Assembly (NCBI RefSeq): GCF_014839805.1
Contig: NC_051128.1
Coordinates: 12,414,466 to 12,478,465, forward strand
Source of the DNA: Manduca sexta
Taxonomy: Eukaryota > Arthropoda > Insecta > Lepidoptera > Sphingidae
Length of the DNA: 64,000 nt
Direction: 5' to 3'
Shown: piece after piece, positions 35,160 to 47,479 of the stretch
Numbering within the stretch: position 1 is the first letter of the stretch
How the letters are laid out: the number at the start of each line of letters is the position of its first letter
Translations under genes and position numbers: made by a program
The notes under the pieces: generated by a model
The model's database searches: none
What the model was told of the DNA's origin: nothing
The model's input: the letters and a program-made list of their open reading frames with translations, nothing else

Positions 35160-35880
35160 ATAATATTAATTTAATAGAAATGTTAGTAAGTGAAGTGATA
35201 GTTGTGTTAATAATGCATAATATAATATAGACATTGCCTAGAGCGATAAGACCGCCATTTATACATGTGCCTTTTGTCTCTCTTTTCTTCTTTGTATCGT
35301 TTCTGTTTGGTACAATAAAGAATAAATAAATATATATAGTAGTCCATATAATTTACTAAATTTGGAAAAATCTGTCTAAAATCCTCCAAATTTATGTCAA
35401 GACTTATTTTAAATAAATTTGTATGTTATTTTGGACTGTATCTCTAAACTGGCTGAAAGGACAAGCATCGAATTATAAAAAATATAAACAAACATGGCGC
35501 CGGCGCCCCCGTCAGTCACATCTGGCGAGTGATGCAACCGAAACCATTTAACATAATCGATTAACATTTTGATTTCTATCTGTTAAAGGCGGTTTTATTA
35601 TGCATATAAACGTTAATTAATATGTTTTATTAAGTTTTATTACCAAGCAATTATGCAACAGCGTACAGTAATTATTGTTGTATACATTTTAATTTGCTTT
35701 TTTCTGATTTATATGCCACATGCTATTTTAACATTCAGCCGGATTTTAAGTCTTACGACTATTTTTAGAGCTGGTTTAATAACGAAATGTAATGGAAACT
35801 TTATAACTGTTATGATGAAAAATCCACTTCAATATTTTGTGATGAGTAAATTGCGTTCAAGTTATCCTTTTTTTTGTAAT
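35160..35880. other. Intron 4 stretch without recognised element
   Basis: AT-rich. A 79-codon plus frame (35653-35892) has hydrophobic stretches but no recognisable motif and runs into repeat E. Confidence 0.3.
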
Positions 35881-36056
35881 TCCTTTGAATGAATAAACGA
35901 GCTTGCTGTTCGCCTGATGGTAAGCGATACGACGGCCCATAAGTAGAATTACCTTCTAACGCCTTAAATTACAAAGTATTGTTTGGTATTGCACTGCCCT
36001 CGCCATCCTGAGACAAGATGTTGAATCTTAAGTTCAGTAGTTACACTGGGTACAGA
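35880..36056 (+). repeat. Interspersed repeat E, partial
   Basis: CGCCTGATGGTAAGCGATAC to TTACACTGGGTACAGAG; 3' half missing. Confidence 0.65.
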
Positions 36057-36301
36057 GTAAATTCTTTTGTTATTGGGCTAAATATTGTTTTTATATTAAT
36101 CCTTTTCGGAACTCGTCCTTTCTCGAACGTTCATTAATATTATCCGTACGTATCCGTTCGAAGTTATTCTCACCGCGTACACTCACCGGAACATTTAAAG
36201 ATACATATTTTAATACACATCCATATCGTAATAGTGTTATGGAATATGAAAATGACGTGAAACGACTTATGATTACTTATCGTGCTTATTAACGCTATGC
36301 T

Positions 36302-36574
36302 ATACCGCCGTGCTAAGCCCAAAAGTGGTATGTCAGTGAAACCTTATTTCGAGATAATCGAAGTTTTGTAAATATGGTTTTACAGTTTTGTATGTAAAAC
36401 TGAGATAGAGACACTCTTTTTGTTTTTTTTTTAAAAGTTCTAAACAAGATACAGTTATTTAGGCATAACTGTTGTAGTTCATTGGATGGGTATTTCTTTA
36501 AGCTATCTGACGACACAAAAATCAGGATTTTGATTATTTTTGTGATACCGCTTTTGAGCTTACCACGGCAGTAT
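36302..36574. mobile_element. MITE, second copy of the family in intron 6
   Basis: ATACCGCCGTGCTAAGC and TTACCACGGCAGTAT at the ends, same orientation as 11289-11551 and about 85-90 percent similar by eye. Flanked by TA. Confidence 0.88.
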
Positions 36575-36579
36575 AATAT

Positions 36580-38555
36580 ACCCTCTTTATTTCATAACAG
36601 AGTCCCTTACAGTGGTGGAGCGTCCATATAACTCGATTCCTGTCGGCTTTCCTTTATGTAGAATCTAATTATCATTAGAACGATTTGCAGACTGCACTTA
36701 TGCATATTTGTACTTATATGTTTTTCCTTTTCGGAAAAATACACCACTAATCCTTAAGTAAAAAGTCTGTCGTATTCAAAAAACCTTCTAAGTGGAGTAC
36801 CACAAGAAGAAAGCGGTAGTTTTCAGCAGCCCAGAAGCAGTATTCAAAAACGAATGTATAAGATTTAAGAGACTCAGGCGGATCGCTAGATAAGCTGGCT
36901 AATTGACTACCTCATACAAAAAAGCTGACACGCGCACTGCGCAGTGCATTGTTTAAAGTAATTTCAAATACAAGTCAAAAAAAGTTAGTAAAACAATGTA
37001 ATAGTTCCTGCATTTTCACATCCGTTAATATTTCAGAGCACCGAGATAAAATCTATATAAATTCCGATTTCGAATATAGGTAACTATAAATTTTGACTCA
37101 TTTAGCGACATTTATTTTGGTCATATGGCACCTCCGCCATACGAATTATCATTTTATTTCTGCCAGAACTATAAAACTGTCAAAACACGATACAACCTTG
37201 CCGCAATGTTTGTCTGCCCGCTTACGACATTCTAAATGAGCACCATAATAAGTAGTTGGAGACTGGCCAATATAATTGATACATAATTAAAACTGTTTTG
37301 TTATAAATATATTGTAATTTTTGATTTATGAAGAAAAGAATAAATTTAACCATATTAATCTAGCCAGCCAGTGTTTGTAATAAATTAAAAGCCATTTCTT
37401 TTTCTTATGTGGCCAGTTTTACTTTAGAAAAAAAAAACAATCATCTTTCGAATCATAAATAAAAATTGACTCCAATGCTGGCCAGTATTAAAAAAAGAAA
37501 ACATATAAATATTACTATAAAAAACTAATATGGTGGATAGCTGTTTGTCAAGATGAGATGTAATAAAACCATTTTAGGAGAATACTTTATTATTAGACAT
37601 ATAACTTTCGCGGACGTCTGCCAAAAACAACAATGGAGTAAGGTTTTCGGTCTAAACATTATGCTAACAGAATATCCATACAATGTAAACATTTCGGCAT
37701 CACACGGTCTATGAAGTTATATGCGTGGTTTTACATCATCGATTAACACCGATTGTGTTTCCATGGTCATTAAAAAAAACAGATGCCCAATCCACACCGA
37801 AGTTGTAAAAAAACATTAAAAGTTTAATACTCAAGATTCCGCGGAGTTGCATCATGTTTACTATTATGTTTTGTAGCAAATTGTTATTTAATGTTTTAAA
37901 TGAGATGTTTATTTTTTATATAAGCACGTATTCGAACTATTTTTATCCGTTAAACGAATGTAGAGTCAAGAAGATATTACATATTTTGTGGTCGCCCATT
38001 ACCTGCACTTGAATCTATGTAGTATAATATACTTTGTTTATTATTTAATGAAGTACTAACAAAATTACGTAACCTAACACTCGTTAATGCACAATAATTA
38101 AACTTATGTTTATTCTTCAATCTTGTACTTCAGACAAACTCTACAAGACTACAAGTACACCTTATTGCAAATTTTGATACAGTAGCAGTGGCGACGGGTC
38201 CATAGCCGATTCCTGCCGACTTTCCATTCATAATTGATATAAAATCTCACTATCATTACAAAGATCTGCAGTTTGCATTTGTGCATATTAGTACTTACAT
38301 GTTGTGTCGGTTACCCTTTCAGAACATTTCTCCCTTCGCACTTTCCACTGCTGCTGACCTTTCAAGAATAGTAAGTAAATGGAACTTCTAGAATGTGGAT
38401 CTCGTTTGTAAAGAGTAATGATAATGAGATTTTATGAAATAATCCCTTGGCCAATTTGTCGCTCTAAGCTTGTAAAATAGCCCACCTTCAAAGAAAAATA
38501 AACAGTATGATGAAAAGAGATTTGCATGATTAATAACTTAAGATTTAATAGATAC
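36580..38555. other. Intron 4 stretch without recognised element
   Basis: About 2 kb of AT-rich sequence; nothing recognised on either strand. Confidence 0.35.
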
Positions 38556-38559
38556 TGGG

Positions 38560-38858
38560 TTTTGCTCCCGTCTTGGCTCGTGTGAAAAACTTTTTCGGGG
38601 ATAATAGTCTTGCTATATATTTTCCCGGCATAGAAATTACATGACTTCCCCTGGGAAGACCCTGGTCTCGAACTATCTCCATACCAAGTTTCATCGAAAT
38701 CTGTTGGTTAGTTTTTGAGTTTATCGCGTTCAGACATATGTGGTTTTATGGCCTATCAAACACTTAAAGAGTATTCAATTCGAACTAGTAATTCCTGAGA
38801 TTAGCGCGTTCGAAACAAACAAACAAACAGACTCTTCAGCTCTATATAATAGTATAGA
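38560..38858 (-). mobile_element. Non-autonomous Helitron, reverse
   Basis: On the minus strand it starts TCTATACTATTATATAGAGC at 38858 and carries GTTCGAATTGAATAC, GGTATGGAGATAGTTCGAGA. The 3' end is not clear. Confidence 0.65.
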
Positions 38859-39189
38859 TTTAGAAAGAAAAGATTTATTGGTACAGTCCCAAATATTCTA
38901 AGACGTATGTTGTATTCAAAGTTAATTTAGTTGGCCGTACGCGTCGCCATGAGGGCCATTAATTTGACAGCTCGAGGCCTTGACGACCAGTTAACAATGG
39001 CGGCCATCCATTACACACGGAATATTAAATGTGGCTGGCAACGATGGTGATCTTAATTAATTGAGATTGTTGTATCTCGTAAAGCACAAGCTTAAAGTAA
39101 ATTAGTTTTATGAATGAGCTAAACATTAATGAGAATCCTGCTGAGTCTTGCAGTTTGCTAAATGTTTAATTTTGTATTAAGAACTTCTT

Positions 39190-39290
39190 TTGAGGACAAT
39201 GAAATATATTTTGCGGGTCTTATTGTGGTTTTTATAATTTGCTCCCGACGTTTCGAAGACTGCAGCTTACGTGGTCACTAGATGGATTTT
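39190..39290. repeat. MITE-like element with TTCGAAGACTGCAG core
   Basis: CTCCCGACGTTTCGAAGACT then GCAGCTTACGTGGTCAC; the right inverted end is lost. Confidence 0.5.
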
Positions 39291-39471
39291 GGTGTAGGTT
39301 ATACTAAAACTCGAAGTTACAATATCTACCTTTATTTGACAATTATACAATTTTGTTTTTTTTTTATTTTTGCTGTTGACGGTCCGATCAACTCAGAATG
39401 AGCTCACAGTATCTTTAAGTCTGGCAGCCGGTCTTTTGGATTCCGATTTTATTATTATAATACATACAATT

Positions 39472-39682
39472 GTGTTCCGATTTAAAAATAATTGCCAGTG
39501 TAACTACTGGCAATAATAAGACTTAACATCTCATGACTTAGGATGGCGAGCGTAGTGGAATACCAAACAATACTTTGTAATTCAAGGTGTTGGATGGTGT
39601 TTCTGCTGTTTATGGACGGTCGTCTCGCTTACCATCAGGCGAACGGCAAACTCGTCTCGTCATTCAAAGCAATAAAAAAAAC
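39472..39682 (-). repeat. Interspersed repeat E, reverse, partial
   Basis: GGATGGCGAGCGTAGTGGAA to CATTCAAAGCAATAAAAAAA. Confidence 0.65.
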
Positions 39683-40187
39683 ATCAAGATCATTCCCATT
39701 CACCTTCCATTCATTACGTTCAAATACTTCCATTGATTCATTAATCATATCTATGATCATTTATCAATTACACTGATAATGCACGTGCACTTATAAGGTT
39801 TGGTTGAAACAAATACATAGCAAATGGTCTTAAATTCGCTATCTCGCTGTAAAACTAACGGAGATAGAAGTAAGACAGGAAGAAAGCAATCATGCGCAAG
39901 TTCTGATTGTTCTACGTCACAAACTTGGAACTAATGAGATCGGCACTATAACATCTGACAGAAGAGATACAAATATTGGCCGCATAATAGCTTGGTCTCT
40001 ATCTACGAGATGTTTAATTTGTCTGTGGTATTGCTGAGAGCATTCTCTAGGTAGCCGAGTTAAAGTTATTTTTTTTTTAATTTTTCAAGCGAGCAATTTT
40101 AATTTAATTTGCATGTCGCATTCAATAAACCAGCTAACAGTTACATCTGGACAGGAACTCATTACAGTGTAATTAATAATTTTACTG

Positions 40188-40228
40188 ACTGCCTCCGTGT
40201 CGTCTTTGTATTACGGTAAGAATACGCC
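40188..40228 (+). repeat. SINE family A head fragment
   Basis: GACTGCCTCCGTGTCGTCTT then joined directly to repeat D. Confidence 0.4.
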
Positions 40229-40439
40229 CAGATAGCGACCACCGTGCACAAGGTGTTAAACCCCGTCATAGTGGCTCACGTAAGTGTGTCGCGGTCCGAG
40301 ATCAGCCTGTGTATGTCCGGCTCCAACAGGCCGGCATAGTTGTGGCTGTCGAACGGCATCTCATCAGTCGACATTTTATTGGACTCCACTTACCATCAGG
40401 TGCAGTGGTGTAACTTTGCGCTGTTCATATAAAAAAAAT
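40229..40439 (+). repeat. Interspersed repeat D
   Basis: CAGATAGCGACCACCGTGCA to the A run at 40431-40439. Confidence 0.65.
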
Positions 40440-41050
40440 AGATTTTCTGTTTTCTATTAGCGGTAACGATTGTGGGAAGGCATATTTTCTACAGCCTCGG
40501 ATATCGCCTATTTTTTCATATTATTCTCAGACACCAACATAGTCACGTAAGGCATATAGGCTATAGGCTATACATACCTTCGTTTTATCAAAAAGTTATA
40601 TATATATTTTTTTACACTTTATACATATACATAAGTATATAGGCGCAATTAATGCAGAGGCATTTTCAGCCAACCGATCTTAGGGTAGCGCAGAGATAAA
40701 CAAGATAGGTGCATCTATAAATGAGAACATTATTATTAACAGAACTTACTTTCCCAGTCAAAATATTCTTATACTCTACCGTTTAACCAAAACAACATCG
40801 CAGACGAGGCGTTCCGTTACATTTTTTTCTTTTGCAGACGAGGTGTCCCAGAATATCTCATGTTGGGTCAATGCACTCTTTATCGGTTTGATTTATATAT
40901 AATATAGTAGTTGATAACACGTACCTATGTAGTAATGGGCGAGGTTTTGTCACTATGCCGATTATGTTTTGAGTATTATGAGCTTATAGTTACAGTTTAA
41001 AGAATATTGTGCTATAAAAATATAGTATTAGGCAGTAAATATTTCAATTT

Positions 41051-41262
41051 TAATGATTTCTTATGTTTACGCGAATGTTAGACATTTAAATTAAACTATT
41101 TTACGGATTTTATCGCGGTTTTAATATTTTACTTTTCTCCCGACCGACGACCCCGTTCTCCCGACGCGACGTCTCGAAGGCTGCAAAGTCTTCGAAACGT
41201 CGGGATATAAGCAAAATATTAAAACCGCGATAAAATCCGTTAAATAGTTTATTTTAAATAAA
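41051..41262. mobile_element. MITE-like element, strongly fold-back copy
   Basis: Two arms of about 38 bp (ACGGATTTTATCGCGGTTTT on the left, its complement on the right) enclose AAGTCTTCGAAACGTCGGG. The clearest copy of this family. Confidence 0.75.
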
Positions 41263-41381
41263 AATTTTAATTTTAGAAAGATGTACAATATTCGCCAATG
41301 AATTTCATATTGAGATAATTTGTTAGATTTAGTTTTATACCGCGTCACTCTCACCCATATATACTTACTTATAAAAAATTC

Positions 41382-41911
41382 ACAAAGCTATGCTTAGTTA
41401 AAACACAAATTTACTCGATCAGCTGTAAGTCAAAACCCGCCATCTTCCTCTTAAGGCGATACCTCAAGGTCCATTTTCATACATTTTGTTTCGCCTTTAA
41501 TCTGGGTAACTAAACAAGTATTGGCAAGTAAAGAATTTAAATTCACGTCTAGTTAGTGATTAGTTCTCGCAGTTGAAGAAAAATGTAAAAATAATTAATA
41601 ATCATGGATATTTCTGCCTTTAAAATTTCGTCATATTAAATTTTAAAGGCCGAAATATCCATGATTATTAATTATTTTTACGTTTTTCTTTCAACTGCGA
41701 GAACTAATCACTAACTAGACGTGAATTTAAATTCTTTACTTGCCAATACTTGTTTAGTTACCCAGATTAAAGCCGAAACAAAATGTATGAAAATGGACCT
41801 TGAGGTATCGCCTTAATATGGTTTAAACTAGGAACCGGTGATATTTTTGACAGCTATTTAAGCAATTCTTGACCACCTCTTAACGCTAAAACAAGTTTAT
41901 AAGACTGTAAT
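41382..41911. repeat. Dispersed repeat I, split by a fold-back element
   Basis: Same as 17622-17795 but interrupted at its TTAA by the element at 41455-41812. Confidence 0.8.
41455..41812. mobile_element. Fold-back MITE (about 172-bp arms) in a TTAA site
   Basis: Arms 41455-41626 and 41640-41812 are near-perfect complements. Ends GGCGATACCTCA and TGAGGTATCGCC. TTAA on both sides (41451-41454, 41813-41816). TTAA targeting is typical of piggyBac-type elements. Codes nothing. Confidence 0.92.
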
Positions 41912-42598
41912 GTTTATTCGATATTTTCCGATTCTCTTTATCTCGCTGTATGCTTGTATTATCTTGTTTTATTTTATAAATTTTAATTTACTATTTTTGT
42001 AATACAAGTTCTTTTTTTTACGCTTAGTCTCAAATCTTCCTGAGTTTCTCTAATTGTACCATTCTTTCGTTCAACCTTGTAAGATGTGAACACAAGTTAA
42101 ATCTTTATTTGGATACCGTAGGGTTGCGAACGCCTAAAGCTTTCCAAAAGTCCGGTTTTTGTATAAGCTGACCCTTGTCACGCTAACAAATGTAAAATAA
42201 ATATATCTCGATGAATTATTACTGCCCAATCAATGTGAACCACGGCGAATCACAGTATTGTGAAAATAAAATTATACATTTATTAAATCATTAGAAAAAA
42301 AAACTTACTGCCGACTACTGGAATATATAGCAATAATGGTACTCAATAGACGTATGGTAATTCAATTTTTTTTTGCGTCTGGCATGGACACCAAGCATAA
42401 CGTAACGTTTTTTTATAGTCTCAATGTACTCGTGTTACTATGGTGGTTGGTTTCTAAACAATATTGTTTTGGCTTTTGTTGCTCTAATAAGGACCCTCCA
42501 TATTAGTTTATCTTCAATATGTACAATGTTCAGACATCGCGATGTTACAATTTTAATATTAATATTTTATATAGACATAAAAACTTAATATTAAAATA

Positions 42599-42921
42599 GG
42601 CGGCGATAGCCTAGTTGGGTGTGGAACGGACTGCTAAGACGAACGTCCGCAGGTTCAAATCCCAAGGGCACACACCTCTGACATTTCTAAAATCATGTGT
42701 GTATTCTTTATGAAATTATCGTTCGCTTTAACGGTGAAGGAAAACATCGTGAGGAAACCTGCACATCTGAGAAGTTCTCTATAGGAATTTCGAAGATGTA
42801 TGAAATCTACCAATCCGCACTAGGCCAGCGTGGTGGACTAAGGCCTAATCCCTCTCAGTAGTAGAGGAGGCCCGTGCTCAGCAGTGGGCAAGTATATAAT
42901 ACAGGGCTGATATTATTATTA
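42599..42921 (+). repeat. SINE, family C
   Basis: Full length with intact A and B boxes and a TATTATTATTATTA tail. Confidence 0.85.
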
Positions 42922-43332
42922 TTATATAGACATCATGGGCTTTCAAATTTATCATACGGAAAGATATAACATTGATTATAAAAACAAAACTCCCAAAGTC
43001 AGTGAACACATCGTAACTGTTTATACGATAAATATTCGGAACATTATGAAAATTCATGAGTTTATCTTGTATTTATAAAGATTACATTAACGACTTGAAG
43101 GAGGCACGTGCCGCTTTAATCTTGATGTATGAATGAATGAATCTTAAAGAGGCAGAAAGTCCTTAGCTAAAGATGTAATTTATTTATTTAGTTTTCTTTT
43201 TTGTGAGAGACGGACGGAACTAGGCGCCTCATTGGTCTAATTTTAGCACGTGCCGAGAATTAAGAGGTCCTGAGTTCGAATTCCAGCTCATACAACACTT
43301 TATGTAAGTTTTCATAACACTATCTGCCCAGG

Positions 43333-43482
43333 CTTGGTTGTGTTTACGCGAATTTTAGACAATAAAATTAAACTATTGTGGTGCCCCGTGACCACGAAGG
43401 CTGCACAGTCTTCGAAACGTCGGGAAAAAACTTAAATTATAAAACCGCGATATAATCCGAAAAATAGTTTAATTTTAATGAC
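43333..43482. repeat. MITE-like element with TCTTCGAAAC core
   Basis: ATTAAACTATT at one end and AATAGTTTAAT at the other, with CCCCGTGACCACGAAGGCTG between. Confidence 0.65.
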
Positions 43483-43998
43483 AACAAATTGTCAAAACTA
43501 AGCTCCATCACATTAATATTGGTTGAAAATTGTGTTGCGCCGACCCCACTTGCGAATGGAATCGATCATAAAAACAAGTAAAAGAATTACTGAAAACCGA
43601 AACACTTTTATATGCTATGCAATCTATGCACACTGAACATGATAAAAAGTTCAAACGCTATTATAAGATATAAAACCAATTGACTCATTAAAATTAAAAA
43701 TGGAACGTTATAGAGCTCAAACAAAAAGAACACAAACGAAACTAATCAAATCATTACCACTACGATAATAGGGATCATAATTGCGTTCACTCATCAGATC
43801 TTAAGCTCATTTTCCCATGAAAATAAGCCTCTATCCCCTTATTTTATCCAAGCGTAACGCCACGACCACGTCGGCTATGGTTTTTTGGCGACCGCTATCG
43901 TTTCCGGCCAAAGAGTTTTAAGCACATATAGAGCGGACATTGAGAAGATTGTTATACAAAAATTATGCGCTTATGTGATGATTCAATCTACCGCAAAA

Positions 43999-44062
43999 TA
44001 GCAAAACATCAATGTAAAATACTTCATATTTTTTCTATATCATGATTTGCACGTTTTTAATG
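43999..44062. repeat. Dispersed repeat N
   Basis: About 60 bp (AGCAAAACATCAATGTAAAA and ATCATGATTTGCACGTTTTT) matching 61182-61262 in reverse. Confidence 0.65.
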
Positions 44063-44071
44063 CGAATATTA

Positions 44072-44310
44072 GCGGCGATAGCCTAGTTGGGTGTGGAACG
44101 GACTGCCAAGACGAGTGTCCGCAGGTGCAAATCCCAAGGGCACACACCTCTGACTTTTCTAAAATCATGTGTGTATTCTTTGTGAATTTATCGTTCGCTT
44201 AACGGTGAAGGAAAACATCGTGAGGAAACCTGCACATCTGAGAAGTTCTCTATAGGAATTTCGAAGGTGTGTGAAGTCTACCAATACGCACTAAGCTCGC
44301 GTGGTCGACT
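44072..44310 (+). repeat. SINE, family C, 3'-truncated
   Basis: Head and body intact; homology ends near CGCGTGGTCGACTTATTAC. Confidence 0.8.
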
Positions 44311-44329
44311 TATTACCAATAGGTAATAA

Positions 44330-45995
44330 CTTTTGGAGCAAAAATTCTGCTCTGCTGTCCGGTGTATAACTAACTATATAGTTTAATGTCTATTTCCGAA
44401 CACCGTTATGTTTAACTGATTATAATACCTTATTCCCAGTGCAGACGTTTTTTTATCTTTATTTACGGTGCTTGGTTGTAATTTCATGACAATGGCGTTT
44501 TTCACTTCACCCGTGTTTTTACTTATAAAATATTTTTAAAAAAAACCCTAGACCCTTCCAACGCAGGCATCCACCGGAACGAACAGAATATTATAAATCT
44601 CGTTTTTGCAACATAAATATAAATAGTATAGGACCTTGTAATATTGAGCCAGCATTATGTTAAACTACGATCGTCACTTTGAAGTTATTTCACTTTATAA
44701 CTTATTGCAATTAGTTAAGGTCTATCAAATACAATTCAGCTTTCAAAAAAATCTTGATAAAATATAGTAAGTTACTACCAGTATATGCTTATAAGGTTTG
44801 TCAAATATATCAAATACAATCGGCTGAAAAAATTCTTCATAAAATATAGTTACCACTATATGCTTGTCCTAATTTGTTCATAAAACATAGTTAGATTATA
44901 TTTGCTTGTCTAAACCCACGTTAAAATCGCTATCAATATTAATTCAATAGTTCATGAATATTAATGATTGAGCGAGCAATGTCAAGAGGTTTACCGCCTA
45001 TTGTCGGTATTGCCATCTGTTGCTAGCTAGCAATAGGGTTCTTTATGGCCCATAATAACTTAGTAAAGAGTCTATAATTTAGATTCCACGAGGATTTATT
45101 GTAACACAAAATAACTGTTAAATAATGTAATAAATTATCGGATTTTGTTAATAATAAATCGTTTTGGGACTAGGAAACCAGTCCTTAATGACTTATGGGA
45201 AATTCTTTATTACGTAATCTTCAGAAATCTCGCGATTTACCCCAGAAAAATAATTGTAGACGAGAAAAGAAGGGAAAAGAAGGCTGTAGAAAAAAGATCT
45301 TTGTTACCTTCGCAACAAGATATTGTTTTGTGTCAACAGCAAATATTTATTACTTTTTGTTTCGAGCTTGGTGGAATCGAAAATTCCTCTCACTAACCTT
45401 TATTTAGGGCGTAATGCGGTCGACATTCGAAAGCCCGTGTCTCTAAGATTGTTAGCGTTCTATTTTTAAATGGATTTACTTTTTTTTTATTTGTTAACAG
45501 CCAGAACGAAGGTGTTTCCAAGCATTTTGACATTATAATATATTACTAGGAGAAGAAAAAGTTTTTGGACCTCTTTTTAACCACCTTGCGCGCGCAGAAG
45601 AGTTTGAAATTTGGCATAATTAAAGTTCATACAGAGGAGTACAGAAAATATAAATAAATATAATATTAACAAACTAATTTGTTATAGGTAATTATTACAC
45701 TAACTAAAATGTATGGGTGTAAAAAGTAAACTGATAAATCACTTTGATGAAATGTAATTAAAACTTCAGTAATCTATTATCATTACATCGTTTGAATATT
45801 TTACTTAAATCTTCGGATAAAGTAATTAAACATAGCCTATTATAGTTGAATATAACACAAATTACATATTGATTTCCAATAAAAAACATATTTGTTAAAA
45901 CTTTGCACATAAACCGCGGAATCGATTTCGATGTAATTTGGTACACGAATGTACCAATTACTGGATTACGGGATAGGTTAATTTTAACGTAAAAA
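44330..45995. other. Intron 4 stretch without recognised element
   Basis: AT-rich. Two overlapping plus frames at 45145-45407 are lysine-rich and not protein-like. A short diverged duplication (AAAATATAGTA...TATATGCTTGT) lies at about 44758-44905. Confidence 0.35.
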
Positions 45996-46004
45996 AAAAC
46001 TAAT

Positions 46005-46140
46005 TTTATAATGATTTCTTATATTTACGCGAATTTGAGGCATTGCAATAAAACTATTTACGGACTCGAAACGTCGCGGAGAAAACAATAATATAAGTAA
46101 ATAATCGCGATAAAATCCATAAATAATTTTATATCAATGT
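46005..46140. repeat. MITE-like element, shortened copy
   Basis: TATTTACGCGAATTTGAGGC, CGAAACGTCGCGGAG and CGCGATAAAATCCATAA; part of the core is missing. Confidence 0.55.
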
Positions 46141-46299
46141 TTAATATAAACATAAGAATACATTACTAATTTTATTTAAGAATTTTTACTCTTACGAACT
46201 CGCAAACATATCCTATTCCTCTATAAATATAATATAAGATCGGACAACATTATTAATAATTTTATTAATGTTAACTATAACAAAACCGGAATAACTTAA

Positions 46300-46505
46300 G
46301 GCGATACCTCATTTACAATTTAATATGACGAAATTTTAAAGGCCGAAATATCCATGATTATTAATTATTTTTACGTTTTTCTTTCAACTGCGAGAACTAA
46401 TCACTAACTAGACGTGAATTTAAATTCTTTACTTGCCAATACTTGTTTAGTTACCCAGATTAAAGGTGAAACAAAATGTATGAAAATGGACCTTGAGGTA
46501 TCGCC
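46300..46505. mobile_element. Fold-back MITE, deletion copy
   Basis: Has GGCGATACCTCA at the left but then jumps to the loop and right arm of the element at 41455, so most of one arm is lost. TTAA on both sides (46296-46299, 46506-46509). Confidence 0.88.
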
Positions 46506-46566
46506 TTAAATAACATTTACAAAAAAACAAGATGGAATGGCATTTTTACCTTGCCTTTCATTCTAA

Positions 46567-47479
46567 TAAGGTCAGTCGGGGGAAGTGCGCCATAAAATTT
46601 TCATACCTGGATTCAATGCAAAATAATTTCTTTTTGTGCTGACTTAAGAATGTAATTTTATTAATTTAAGAATATTTGGTATTTTGTGATAACAACCTAT
46701 AGCCATCCAAGGAAATCGGACCATAAATTAATAATATTATGCTCAATGTAAAAAAAATGGTAGTAGGCGCACTTGCCTCCGGAAAGGGGGTAAGTGCGCC
46801 TGTGTAAAAAAAAAACGTCAATATGAAACATAATAAAGAAAACACTCATTTTAGTCCATAGAGAAATAAGTTTTACTCCCATTGCTCTTGGATAATTTTT
46901 AATAACTCAATATTATAACAAACTATGGCTGTCAAATCAAATTCGGGGTAAGTGCGCCATATATTTGTAAATCAGGGCTTCAAAACATTTTACAATTTCT
47001 TTTGCTATATTTAGGTATTAATATATAAGTTTTGTGTGCGGATATGTTGGGATAAAAGAAATGGTAGCCCTAACACGAAATCCTTATGACATTTGATATG
47101 TTTTAGCTGCATTATGCTCAGACAACGTGCCTGACCGAACACTTGCAACCTCTTCACGTAAAGTTGGTCTAGACCAAGGTATTTCAGTTTTTCTTTTGTA
47201 AAAACGAACCATCTACAACAACGAATATACGACGAATTAACTTATACGCCCTTTTATTTAAGTCGGCTCAAAACAAAATACCTTGAGTACAAAAAGTTAT
47301 GCTGTTAAGTATAATATTTTAATAATAATAATTCATATTAGTAAAACATATTCTCAAAAACTGTATTTCAGTTAGTAGTATAGATATAAGATTGCGGTAA
47401 TTGTATAACATCAATAGTTTTAGATTTTTTTAGGGCAGGTGCACTTACCCCGTCGGCGCACTTGCCCCACCTGACCTTA
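46567..47479. mobile_element. Inverted-repeat DNA transposon with repeated 14-mer
   Basis: Ends TAAGGTCAG...GTGCGCC and GGCGCAC...CTGACCTTA match over about 21 of 24 bases. The motif GGGGYAAGTGCGCC or its complement occurs near 46574, 46766, 46786, 46945, 47438 and 47455. No transposase could be read; non-autonomous. Superfamily not recognised. Confidence 0.8.

Noticed and set aside
43225..43305. Possible tRNA-like gene with GAGTTCGAATTCC
   Set aside because: Only a B-box-like motif is convincing; probably an old SINE head.
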